A DNA stretch of 6,278 bases. Source: Planctomycetota bacterium (lineage in GTDB: Bacteria > Planctomycetota > Phycisphaerae > UBA1845 > CAIVHJ01). The stretch spans positions 1 through 6,278 of the forward strand of contig JADFJZ010000094.1 in the NCBI GenBank assembly GCA_022565195.1, given 5' to 3'. The notes beneath the pieces are model-generated. The model did no database searches and was not told the origin of the DNA. It saw only the letters and a program-made list of their open reading frames with translations. The translations under genes and the position numbers were made by a program. Shown piece by piece: positions 1 to 6,245 of this stretch. Every line of letters begins with the position of its first letter. Positions within the stretch are counted from its first letter, which is position 1.

Positions 1-819
1 GACGAGCTGCCACATTTCTTCGTCGTCCATGCCCTCCTGGGCCGGCATGGGCGTACCTGGAACGCCACAACGGATGCGTTTGAATACTTCCTCACGGTCG
101 ATTCCCCCTCGAAATTCCCCGGCAGTCAGATCTCGAACCGCAATCTGTTTGCCCCGTTCGTCCAATGGCTTGTCGAGCCCGTCACCGCGTCCCGTGGAGC
201 CGTGGCAGGAGGCGCACCGGGCCATGTATATCTCGCGGCCGACTGCCGTATCCGACTGAAAACCCGGCGGCAGGCTGGGTACATGGATGGGTTCGCTCGG
301 CGTCACTCTCCGGTGTGAGATGGCTTCGATTTGCTCATCCTCATACTCTTCCTCTTCTTCTTCAAACTGCTCGACCAGTCGATCGACCCAGCCGAGACGG
401 TTGAGCTCCCGCACATAGCCCGCCAAGATGACCACGTCGGAATCGGTGAGGTTCGGGCGAGCCGGCATGGCTCCGAAGTGGCGGCCGGAGCGAATAGTCT
501 GCTCCAGATCTTCCTTCGTCGGCACGCCGTTCAATGTCGAGATGTACCGGATCGGCTCATTGCGAAAGTCACGCGGACGCACATCCAGCGCGATGGCTGC
601 CGGGCCGTCGCCCCTACCGGTTGAACCGTGACAGGCCGCGCAGTGAGCGACATAAAGTCTCTGCCCCTCGATTGATGCTGGCATTGAGAGCCGGGCTCCG
701 GTGCTGCGACAGGATAGCGCCGCGCACGCCAGGATGAGCGCAACTCCCAGCCCGGTCCAGCAGGCGGAGTATCTCCGCGATATATTCTTACGCGCTTGTA
801 GAATCGAAATGAGCATCAT
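1..819 (-). CDS. Diheme c-type cytochrome, probable lipoprotein or membrane-anchored (3' end outside window)
   Basis: This frame is open for 273 codons from ATG at 819 to the window edge, so the C-terminus is missing. A GGAGG at 834-830 lies 10 nt before the ATG. The N-terminus has a basic stretch (R10, K11, R15, R16), then a hydrophobic segment (about 19-36) ending near cysteines (C32, C37). That fits export, possibly as a lipoprotein, although the lipobox is not canonical. Two class I cytochrome c domains follow. The first has CAACH at 60-64 and a likely Met ligand at M118 (GAMPA). The second has CASCH at 202-206 and a likely Met ligand at M258 (TPMPA). Both heme motifs are followed by GSTGRGDG. 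The domains are joined by a very acidic linker (about 153-162). The expected role is electron transfer outside the cytoplasmic membrane; the partner is unknown. Probably only one or two dozen residues are missing. A sigma-54 promoter lies upstream, and a sensor kinase operon is transcribed divergently. Confidence 0.93.
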   Translation of the reverse strand, partial: MMLISILQARKNISRRYSACWTGLGVALILACAALSCRSTGARLSMPASIEGQRLYVAHCAACHGSTGRGDGPAAIALDVRPRDFRNEPIRYISTLNGVPTKEDLEQTIRSGRHFGAMPARPNLTDSDVVILAGYVRELNRLGWVDRLVEQFEEEEEEYEDEQIEAISHRRVTPSEPIHVPSLPPGFQSDTAVGREIYMARCASCHGSTGRGDGLDKPLDERGKQIAVRDLTAGEFRGGIDREEVFKRIRCGVPGTPMPAQEGMDDEEMWQLV

Positions 820-882
820 CGAAACGAGACCTCCGTCCGCGTAGCGTGAGCAGCGGCAGTGTCTTTCAGCAACGGTCATAGG

Positions 883-898
883 AGCAATTGGAATGCCA
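883..898 (-). promoter_or_regulatory. Sigma-54 (-24/-12) promoter for the diheme cytochrome c gene
   Basis: Read on the minus strand, the bases are TGGCATTCCAATTGCT. This matches the sigma-54 consensus TGGCAC-N5-TTGCW with one deviation, C to T at the end of the -24 box. The invariant GG (897-896) and GC (885-884) are separated by exactly 10 bases. The predicted transcription start is near 872, leaving a leader of about 53 nt with a Shine-Dalgarno site before the cytochrome ATG at 819. A sigma-54 promoter needs an AAA+ activator, and an NtrC-type regulator is encoded in the divergent operon next to it. The sequence match is direct; promoter activity and the identity of the activator are inferred. 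Confidence 0.72.
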
Positions 899-1021
899 GG
901 AACTGCATCCCCCGTGGAGGACACCGAAGGGGGGTGAGGGGAGTGGCCAAGCGTAGATTGCCGCAGACCGAGAGTGTTCTTGCGCACCCCCGCATTCGCC
1001 GGACGCTATCTCGGGCGGGTC

Positions 1022-1027
1022 GGGGAG
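1022..1027 (+). promoter_or_regulatory. Ribosome binding site that sets the kinase start
   Basis: GGGGAG lies 6 nt before the ATG at 1034. It supports this start over the upstream in-frame GTG at 974, which has only a poor purine stretch before it. It also beats the later in-frame ATGs at 1115 and 1139, where Shine-Dalgarno sequences are badly spaced or absent. Confidence 0.6.
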
Positions 1028-1033
1028 CCTGGA

Positions 1034-2323
1034 ATGTCGATTGCTATGTCACCCACGGCAACCGATGGCCCCCGGATGGCGCATCAACGCGATGGTGCGG
1101 CTATCATAGGTGGAATGGATGTGGGCGATTTTCGACAAATGAAGGCATGGATTGGGCTTACGCCCTCGGAAGCAGATCAGCTCCGTCAGGTCGGCCCGCG
1201 CCTACAGGCCAGTTTCCCGGGTGTCGTTGAGCTCTTCTATCGCACACTGCTTAAAGATCCCCAGGCCAAGGCGGTGTTTCGCGATGACGCCCAAATCCAT
1301 CGGGTGCAAGAATTGCTCAACATTTGGATGCAGGAGTTGTTCGAAGGGCGCTACGACGAGGCGTACTTCGAAAAACGCAGCAAGATCGGACGCACCCATG
1401 TGCGAGTAGATCTACCCCAACGGTTCGTCTTTACTGCCATGAGCCTCATCCGCACTGAGCTCACTCAATTGATCCAGGCATTGGATTTGCCAGACACTCT
1501 TCGGACCACAGAAGCGCTTCACAAACTGCTGGATCTAGAGCTGGCCATTATGCTCGAAACCTATCGTGAATCCTACGTAGACAAAGTGAGGGAAGCCGAC
1601 CGCATCATCATGCAGAGGCAATTGGACGAAGTTCAGCACATGGCCACCATCGGGCAATTGGCTGCTTCGCTGGCCCATGAGATCAAGAACCCGCTGGCCG
1701 GCATCAGCGGTGCCGTACAAGTCATTTCCAGGGAAATGGAAGATTCGCACCCGCACCGCCAGATCATGAAAGAAATACTTCAACAGATCGATCGTCTCGA
1801 TTCGGCCGTCGACGACTTACTCATTTATGCCCGCCCAAAGCCACCTGAGTTGCGGCAGGCTGATGTGGGGCAGGTGATTCGCAATTGCCTGAACGTTCTT
1901 CGCGGTGACCCATCGCTGCAGACGTTGACTGTAAAGTGCGAAGGCGCTGATCATCATCTTGATGCCACGATCGATTCTGTGCAAATGGAACAGGTCGTTT
2001 CGAATCTGGTCCTAAACGCCGCGCAGGCATGCAACAGCGATGGACAGATCACCGTTGCATTGGCCGCCACTGACGATAAGCTGATGATTCGCGTCCAGGA
2101 CAACGGCGAGGGCATGTCTGAAGAGACGCGCAAACGGGCCCTGGAACCGTTTTTCACAACCAAGGCCAAGGGCACGGGATTGGGCCTGTCCATTTGTGCT
2201 CACATCGTGCAGGCTCACCGGGGAAGCCTCCAGATCACCAGCACGCCAGGCGTGGGAACGCTAGTCGAGATCTGCCTCCCAAGGAGACCACACGCGGCGG
2301 GCGAAACGAGGAGTGTCATATGA
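1034..2323 (+). CDS. Globin-coupled sensor histidine kinase (protoglobin domain, HisKA/HATPase_c)
   Basis: A 429-residue protein without membrane segments, so a cytosolic sensor. Residues about 40-155 form a protoglobin/globin-coupled sensor domain. H122 in KIGRTH is the expected proximal heme ligand. Y69 in the FY motif lies 53 residues earlier, the spacing I recall between distal Tyr and proximal His in HemAT-type globins. After a helical linker come the kinase boxes: the H-box with the phospho-accepting H215 (AHEIKNP), the N-box (N324, N328), G1 (DNGEG, 356-360), the F-box (PFFTTK, 372-377) and G2 (TGLGL, 381-385). All key residues are intact. Globin-coupled proteins of this type bind heme and respond to O2, NO or heme redox state; which ligand applies here is not visible. 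The gene overlaps the next one by 4 bases, so the two are almost certainly a translationally coupled kinase/regulator pair. I found no sigma-54 site in front of it. The start was chosen by its ribosome binding site; an alternative GTG at 974 would add 20 residues. Confidence 0.9.
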   Translation: MSIAMSPTATDGPRMAHQRDGAAIIGGMDVGDFRQMKAWIGLTPSEADQLRQVGPRLQASFPGVVELFYRTLLKDPQAKAVFRDDAQIHRVQELLNIWMQELFEGRYDEAYFEKRSKIGRTHVRVDLPQRFVFTAMSLIRTELTQLIQALDLPDTLRTTEALHKLLDLELAIMLETYRESYVDKVREADRIIMQRQLDEVQHMATIGQLAASLAHEIKNPLAGISGAVQVISREMEDSHPHRQIMKEILQQIDRLDSAVDDLLIYARPKPPELRQADVGQVIRNCLNVLRGDPSLQTLTVKCEGADHHLDATIDSVQMEQVVSNLVLNAAQACNSDGQITVALAATDDKLMIRVQDNGEGMSEETRKRALEPFFTTKAKGTGLGLSICAHIVQAHRGSLQITSTPGVGTLVEICLPRRPHAAGETRSVI

Positions 2324-3705
2324 GCAATCCAACCAAGGTGCTGATCATCGAAGACGAGCAGCTCATTCGATGGTCCCTGAAAAAGCGTTTCGGCGCCGAA
2401 GGCTATTTGAGCGATGAGGCCGAGACCGGCAAGAAGGGTCTGGCCCTGTTTGGCGAGAGCTGCTACGACCTGGTCATGTTGGATTACAAGCTGCCCGATC
2501 TAAATGGAATCGAAGTGCTGCGGAGAATCAGAGCGCTTGATCCAGACGTGGTCGTGATTCTCATGACGGCCTTTGGGAAAGTCGAAATCGCCGTGGAGGC
2601 CATGAAGCTCGGTGCTTATGACTTCGTGAGCAAACCCTTCCAGATTGATGAACTGATGTTGCAGGTCGAACGCGGCCTCGAGACCACCCGGCTGAAGCGA
2701 CAGGTTCGCGATTATCGCGAGAGCGTGAAGACTCAGTATGGCTTCGATCATCTCATCGGTGAATCCCGTCAAATGAAACACATCTATGAGCTGATTCAGG
2801 ATGTGGCCGCCAGCGGCAGCGCCACCATCTTTTTGCTGGGTGAAACAGGAACCGGCAAGGACCTGGTCGCCAAGACAATTCACTACAACTCTGACCGGGC
2901 TGATCAGCCGTTCGTCAACATCACCTGCACTGCTTTGAGTGAGACGCTCCTGGAGAGCGAACTGTTTGGGCATGAGAAAGGGGCATTTACCGACGCCAAG
3001 TCCCAAAAGCAGGGATTGTTCGAACTGGCCACGGGCGGGACGGCGTACTTGGATGAAGTGGGCGATATGCTGCCAGCACTACAAGCCAAGCTGCTGCGGT
3101 TCCTGGAGGAGAAGACGTTTCGGCGTGTGGGCGGTGTACAAGATATCAAAGTAGATGTGCGCATTATTGCGGCCACCAACCGCGATATCCAGCAGGCGGT
3201 CGCGGAACGAGATTTTCGCGAGGATCTCTATCATCGGCTCAACGTCATCACCGTCGAGCTGCCGCCACTGAGGGAAAGGGACGGGGACCTGGAGCTACTC
3301 GCTCGGCACTTTGTCGATGCGTATTGCCGCGAGTATCGCAAGAACATCACCGAAATCGAGCAAAAGGCATTTGATCGCCTGCGGTCCTATTCCTGGCCAG
3401 GAAATGTTCGCGAACTGCGCAACACCATCGAACGCGCCGTGATTCTTTCAAAATCCGGAACTCTGACAGCCAGCGATTTTGTGATCGGTCGACAGGATGA
3501 ATCGTCCTCTCTCAACTTGCGCGGTCTGCAACTTCCTCCGGATGGCGTGGATCTTCATGACGTCGAGGCCGAACTGGTGCGGCAGGCGTTGCAACGGACC
3601 ACGAGTAACCAGACCAAAGCCGCCAAACTGCTCGGCCTGTCTCGAGATCAACTCCGCTACCGCATGGAAAAGCTCGGCCTGCTGCATTCCAACACGAGAC
3701 CCTGA
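2320..3705 (+). CDS. NtrC-family sigma-54-dependent response regulator
   Basis: A 461-residue regulator with the full NtrC layout. Residues 1-120 are a receiver with acidic pocket E11/D12, phospho-accepting D55 (MLDYKLPD), T83 and K105. Residues about 143-375 are the AAA+ domain: Walker A GETGTGK (174-180), Walker B D245/E246, the Arg-finger pair R300/R306 (FREDLYHR) and sensor-2 motif WPGNVREL (359-366). The sigma-54 contact loop reads GAFTDA (221-226) instead of GAFTGA. The C-terminus (about 415-455) is a Fis-type helix-turn-helix (TKAAKLLGLSRDQLRYRMEKLG). Phosphorylation by the adjoining globin-coupled kinase is strongly implied by the ATGA overlap at 2320-2323. GAGGAG at 2308-2313, 6 nt before the ATG, fixes the start; the in-frame codons further upstream lie inside the kinase gene. 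The most likely target is the sigma-54 promoter of the divergent cytochrome gene, but that link is inferred from position. Confidence 0.95.
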   Translation: MSNPTKVLIIEDEQLIRWSLKKRFGAEGYLSDEAETGKKGLALFGESCYDLVMLDYKLPDLNGIEVLRRIRALDPDVVVILMTAFGKVEIAVEAMKLGAYDFVSKPFQIDELMLQVERGLETTRLKRQVRDYRESVKTQYGFDHLIGESRQMKHIYELIQDVAASGSATIFLLGETGTGKDLVAKTIHYNSDRADQPFVNITCTALSETLLESELFGHEKGAFTDAKSQKQGLFELATGGTAYLDEVGDMLPALQAKLLRFLEEKTFRRVGGVQDIKVDVRIIAATNRDIQQAVAERDFREDLYHRLNVITVELPPLRERDGDLELLARHFVDAYCREYRKNITEIEQKAFDRLRSYSWPGNVRELRNTIERAVILSKSGTLTASDFVIGRQDESSSLNLRGLQLPPDGVDLHDVEAELVRQALQRTTSNQTKAAKLLGLSRDQLRYRMEKLGLLHSNTRP

Positions 3706-3720
3706 GGATTTTCCGCAATA

Positions 3721-3736
3721 GGGGCGTGATTTTGCA
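3721..3736 (+). promoter_or_regulatory. Candidate sigma-54 promoter upstream of the GAF-AAA+ activator
   Basis: The bases GGGGCGTGATTTTGCA contain GG at 3722-3723 and GC at 3734-3735, separated by 10 bases, with a perfect TTTGCA -12 box. The -24 box keeps only the GG of TGGCAC, so the match is partial. The predicted start is near 3747, giving a leader of about 92 nt. The site begins 16 bases after the response regulator stop. It could make the activator gene sigma-54 dependent and possibly autoregulated. The activator could equally be expressed by readthrough from the upstream operon. Confidence 0.35.
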
Positions 3737-3748
3737 CACTTCGCGGAA

Positions 3749-3778
3749 CGGGCGGCTGAATCCACGGGCTACCGCCCG
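3749..3778 (+). repeat. Inverted repeat in the leader of the GAF-AAA+ activator gene
   Basis: Arms CGGGCGG (3749-3755) and CCGCCCG (3772-3778) are perfectly complementary across a 16-nt loop. No T-tract follows, so this is a poor candidate for an intrinsic terminator. If transcription starts near 3747 the hairpin would sit at the 5' end of the mRNA. It could instead be a protein binding site or end-protecting structure for the upstream transcript. Confidence 0.4.
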
Positions 3779-3826
3779 CGGATGTTATGACATATAAACG
3801 ATTTGTCTTGCTGCTGATACTCCCAC

Positions 3827-3830
3827 GGAG
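3827..3830 (+). promoter_or_regulatory. Ribosome binding site supporting a TTG start
   Basis: GGAG lies 8 nt before the TTG at 3839. An in-frame TGA at 3815-3817 leaves only this TTG (or a non-standard ATT next to it) as an early start. The first in-frame ATG is over 110 codons into the protein, inside the first GAF domain. Confidence 0.55.
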
Positions 3831-3838
3831 CAGAGATT

Positions 3839-5959
3839 TTGAGCATTCCAGGCCACATCCAGCCCGGCGCCTCCAGTCAAGTTGACTCCCGGCTTCTCGC
3901 GACCGTGGACCGACTCGTGGAGGCCAACGACCTCCAGGATCTGCTTGCGATTGTCGGGCACGCCGTGGCGGAGCTGGAAGGTGTGCGCGTCGTGGGGCTG
4001 GGTGTCTACGAACAGCGCCGGCAGGTTTTGGTCGTGTACGGCCCGTCTGCGCGTGCGGAACCAGGCTCCATCTCAGCCAACGGCGAGGAATTCCCGCTGG
4101 TGGAGACGGAAGCCGCCTCGTTCTTGACAAATCCATCGACTTTTCTTTCCGCGCCACTCAAGCCGGATAGGGGCACGCGCATGCAGCGTCGCCTTTGCAC
4201 GGCCGGGCTGCGGCGATACGTCAGCATTCCGCTAATTCACCGCGGACAGTTACTCGGCGTGTTGTATGCCAGCTGTCACGACGGGTCTCGGCCCGACGGC
4301 GCTACGGTCGAGTATCTGGAGCACTTGGCCAGATTGCTGACGCCCGCTCTGTGGAACCACCTCACACAGACCCGACTTGCGCTGGGCGATCGTCGTCGAG
4401 CGACGTTGATTGAACTCAGCGACGTGATCAACACCTCACTGCAAATGGCACCGATTCTCGAGTCTGCTCGCCAGGCGCTCGCTCAGATCGAAGGACACCG
4501 CGTGAGCATTATCGCGCTGCTCCGCGAAGACGGCCGATCCTTCGAGGCGTACTGGCATCCGTCCCCTGCCGCGCTGGACCGGGCCAATGCAACAACGGAG
4601 CCGGAAGTTCTGCCGACGAAGGCCACGCCGCTCCCGTGGGTCTTGGAGCGCCGTCGAACCTTCGAGTCCGAAGATGTTCAGGACAGCTCTTCTTTTGAGA
4701 TCGACCGGCGCCTGGCCGAACTCGGTGTGCGGCGCTACGTCGTCGCGCCGATGTTCGTGCGCGGGAAGATCATCGGCGGACTTTTCTTCGGGACGTCTGA
4801 TCCACACCCTGCCCTGACGACCGACGTGTGGTTGTACGAAAACATCGCCCTGCAACTGGCACTCGCCATCGACAATGCCCGTCAATTCGAGCAGCTCAGA
4901 CAGCTCTCCGACCGTCTCGAACAGCAGAACGTCTACTTGCGCGAAGAAATCGAGACGGTTCATAATGTGGAAGGAATGATCGGGCGTTCAACGGGGATGG
5001 CGCAAGTGTTGACCGCCGTTTCCAGAGTCGCGAAGACTGATGCGGCGGTGTTGATCACAGGGCCGACGGGCGTGGGTAAGGAACTGGTCGCGCGGGCCAT
5101 CCATGCGCAGAGCAACCGCGCGAAGCACCCGCTGGTCAAAGTGAACTGTGCGGCGATCCCCGATAACCTCGTCGAGAGCGAGCTGTTCGGACACGAGAAG
5201 GGGGCCTTCACATCCGCTGTCGCGAGACGGATCGGCCGATTTGAACTGGCCCGCGACGGTACACTGTTCCTGGATGAGGTCGGTGAGCTGCCGCTGGCGA
5301 TACAGGTCAAGCTGCTGCGTGTGCTGCAGGACGGCGACTTTGAGCGCGTCGGCGGAACCGAGACTCTGATCTCCAACGCGCGCATCATCGCAGCCACCAA
5401 CCGTGACTTGGCAAAGGCGATTGAGAGCGGTTCGTTCCGATCGGATCTCTTCTATCGGCTGAACGTCTTTCCGATCCTGGTGCCGTCGCTGTCCGAAAGA
5501 CGGGATGACATTCCACTGCTCATCGACTCGTTCATCCAGCAATTCAACCGCCGGATGGGCAAGCAGATTGAATCGATTGACGCCCAATCGATGCAGTATC
5601 TCTGCGCGCGTCAATGGCCCGGCAATATTCGCGAGCTGCTCCACGTGATCGAACGGGCCATGATCCTCTGCGACGGGGCCTGCCTAACCGTTGAAGTAAC
5701 CGAACCTGTTCCCAGCCGAGCTTCGGAATCTGTCGCAGCGTCATCACAGGGCACGGCGCCGGCGCTCCAATCTGTTGAACTTCCTCCCGCGGTGCCCACG
5801 CTGGAGGACGGCCAGCGTGAACATATTCGCCGGGCGCTCCAGCAAACCGGCGGAGTCGTCGATGGCCCAAGCGGCGCTGCGGCAATGCTGGGACTCAAGC
5901 CCTCCACCCTTAGATCCCGGATGAAACGCCTCGGGATTCATCGCCGGCCCCTGACCTGA
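3839..5959 (+). CDS. FhlA-like sigma-54-dependent transcriptional activator (GAF-GAF-AAA+-HTH)
   Basis: A 706-residue cytosolic activator. Residues about 20-175 and 190-345 look like two GAF sensor domains, each with the typical ending ([18 protein letters not shown] and [18 protein letters not shown]). A predicted signalling helix at about 346-376 leads into the AAA+ domain (379-610). That domain has Walker A GPTGVGKE (408-415), a GAFTSA loop (455-460, variant of GAFTGA), Walker B TLFLDE (475-480), Arg fingers R534/R540 and WPGNIREL (593-600). The usual PPLRER segment reads PSLSER (549-554). A low-complexity linker joins the C-terminal Fis-type helix-turn-helix (about 656-702), whose [22 protein letters not shown] matches the FhlA class closely. 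There is no receiver domain, so control is by a ligand or partner at the GAF domains; the ligand is unknown. The start is TTG. The gene lies 133 bases behind the response regulator on the same strand and ahead of another gene that may be its target. Confidence 0.93.
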   Translation: MSIPGHIQPGASSQVDSRLLATVDRLVEANDLQDLLAIVGHAVAELEGVRVVGLGVYEQRRQVLVVYGPSARAEPGSISANGEEFPLVETEAASFLTNPSTFLSAPLKPDRGTRMQRRLCTAGLRRYVSIPLIHRGQLLGVLYASCHDGSRPDGATVEYLEHLARLLTPALWNHLTQTRLALGDRRRATLIELSDVINTSLQMAPILESARQALAQIEGHRVSIIALLREDGRSFEAYWHPSPAALDRANATTEPEVLPTKATPLPWVLERRRTFESEDVQDSSSFEIDRRLAELGVRRYVVAPMFVRGKIIGGLFFGTSDPHPALTTDVWLYENIALQLALAIDNARQFEQLRQLSDRLEQQNVYLREEIETVHNVEGMIGRSTGMAQVLTAVSRVAKTDAAVLITGPTGVGKELVARAIHAQSNRAKHPLVKVNCAAIPDNLVESELFGHEKGAFTSAVARRIGRFELARDGTLFLDEVGELPLAIQVKLLRVLQDGDFERVGGTETLISNARIIAATNRDLAKAIESGSFRSDLFYRLNVFPILVPSLSERRDDIPLLIDSFIQQFNRRMGKQIESIDAQSMQYLCARQWPGNIRELLHVIERAMILCDGACLTVEVTEPVPSRASESVAASSQGTAPALQSVELPPAVPTLEDGQREHIRRALQQTGGVVDGPSGAAAMLGLKPSTLRSRMKRLGIHRRPLT

Positions 5960-5967
5960 TCCACACG

Positions 5968-5989
5968 CGAGAGTCGATCTCGGAATTTT
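5968..5989 (+). terminator. Weak hairpin with short T-run after the activator gene
   Basis: CGAGA (5968-5972) and TCTCG (5978-5982) can pair over a 5-nt loop, followed closely by GAATTTT. The stem is short and the T-run broken by GAA, so this is at best a weak intrinsic terminator. It is well placed, starting 8 bases after the activator stop codon. Confidence 0.3.
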
Positions 5990-6000
5990 CCTCAATTTGG

Positions 6001-6016
6001 CCGCGATATATCGCGG
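6001..6016. repeat. Perfect 16-bp palindrome, possible activator or repressor site
   Basis: CCGCGATATATCGCGG is identical to its own reverse complement over all 16 bases. It lies in the gene-free stretch between the GAF-AAA+ activator and the next gene. Fis-type helix-turn-helix domains of sigma-54 activators bind dyad sites, commonly 80-200 bases upstream of the promoter. The centre is about 112 bases before the start predicted from the site at 6095 and about 191 before that from the site at 6174. Binding is inferred. Confidence 0.5.
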
Positions 6017-6094
6017 AACACGTGAAATATCACAGCGCCAATGACGGCCGCACCATAGCGTGCCCACTCTGCCTTCCGGCGGTGCTGGTGTCCG

Positions 6095-6110
6095 TGGCAA
6101 GAAAGCGGCA
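6095..6110 (+). promoter_or_regulatory. Sigma-54-like site upstream of the last gene (weak)
   Basis: TGGCAAGAAAGCGGCA keeps GG (6096-6097) and GC (6108-6109) with exactly 10 bases between them and a good TGGCA -24 box. The -12 box reads CGGCA instead of TTGCA. The predicted start near 6121 would leave a leader of about 125 nt before the ATG at 6246. Confidence 0.25.
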
Positions 6111-6140
6111 TTTCTGAGCAGCCAAGCTGGTCTCTGAGCA
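6111..6140 (+). repeat. Direct repeat with 20-bp period upstream of the last gene
   Basis: TTTCTGAGCA (6111-6120) and TCTCTGAGCA (6131-6140) match at 9 of 10 bases, with 20 bases between starts, about two helical turns. This places both copies on the same DNA face, as expected for cooperative regulator binding. They lie about 60-90 bases upstream of the start predicted from the site at 6174. Confidence 0.4.
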
Positions 6141-6173
6141 AGTCGTGCGGAAATCGAGGATGTTTTGTGACCC

Positions 6174-6189
6174 TGGCACGCCACCTGAC
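6174..6189 (+). promoter_or_regulatory. Sigma-54-like site proximal to the last gene
   Basis: TGGCACGCCACCTGAC has a perfect -24 box (TGGCACG, GG at 6175-6176). The -12 box reads CTGAC at the expected spacing, so the normally conserved C of GC is A (6188). A start near 6200 would give a 46-nt leader to the ATG at 6246. The -12 mismatch keeps confidence low. Confidence 0.3.
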
Positions 6190-6245
6190 ATACACGTGGC
6201 GACAAGCACCTACTTTTCAGTCCCATATGTAAGGAGACAACTGTC

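Noticed and set aside
945..961. TGGCC...ATTGC as a sigma-54 promoter for the kinase operon
   Set aside because: GG and GC are separated by 13 bases rather than 10, which sigma-54 does not tolerate.
974..1033. Upstream in-frame GTG start for the histidine kinase
   Set aside because: It has no convincing ribosome binding site and would add 20 residues with no domain match. The ATG at 1034 has GGGGAG 6 nt upstream.
859..1230. A 123-codon plus-strand reading frame
   Set aside because: It overlaps the kinase start in another frame, contains no recognisable domain and is rich in Arg and Trp, as expected for an out-of-frame reading of GC-rich DNA.
2500..3006. A 168-codon minus-strand frame inside the response regulator
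   Set aside because: It lies antisense to strongly conserved receiver and AAA+ sequence, with no family resemblance of its own.
3749..3778. Intrinsic terminator after the response regulator
   Set aside because: The stem is good but the loop is long and no T-tract follows, so it is reported only as an inverted repeat.
3793..3798. TATAAA as a sigma-70 -10 box for the GAF-AAA+ activator
   Set aside because: No acceptable -35 box lies about 17 bases upstream, so it is not supported beyond an AT-rich match.
4436..5644. Long minus-strand frames inside the FhlA-like activator gene
   Set aside because: They are antisense to well-matched GAF and AAA+ domains and show no recognisable motifs.
6022..6033. 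GTGA-N4-TCAC as a CRP/FNR-type site
   Set aside because: CRP/FNR sites need 6 bases between TGA and TCA; here there are 4, with short arms.
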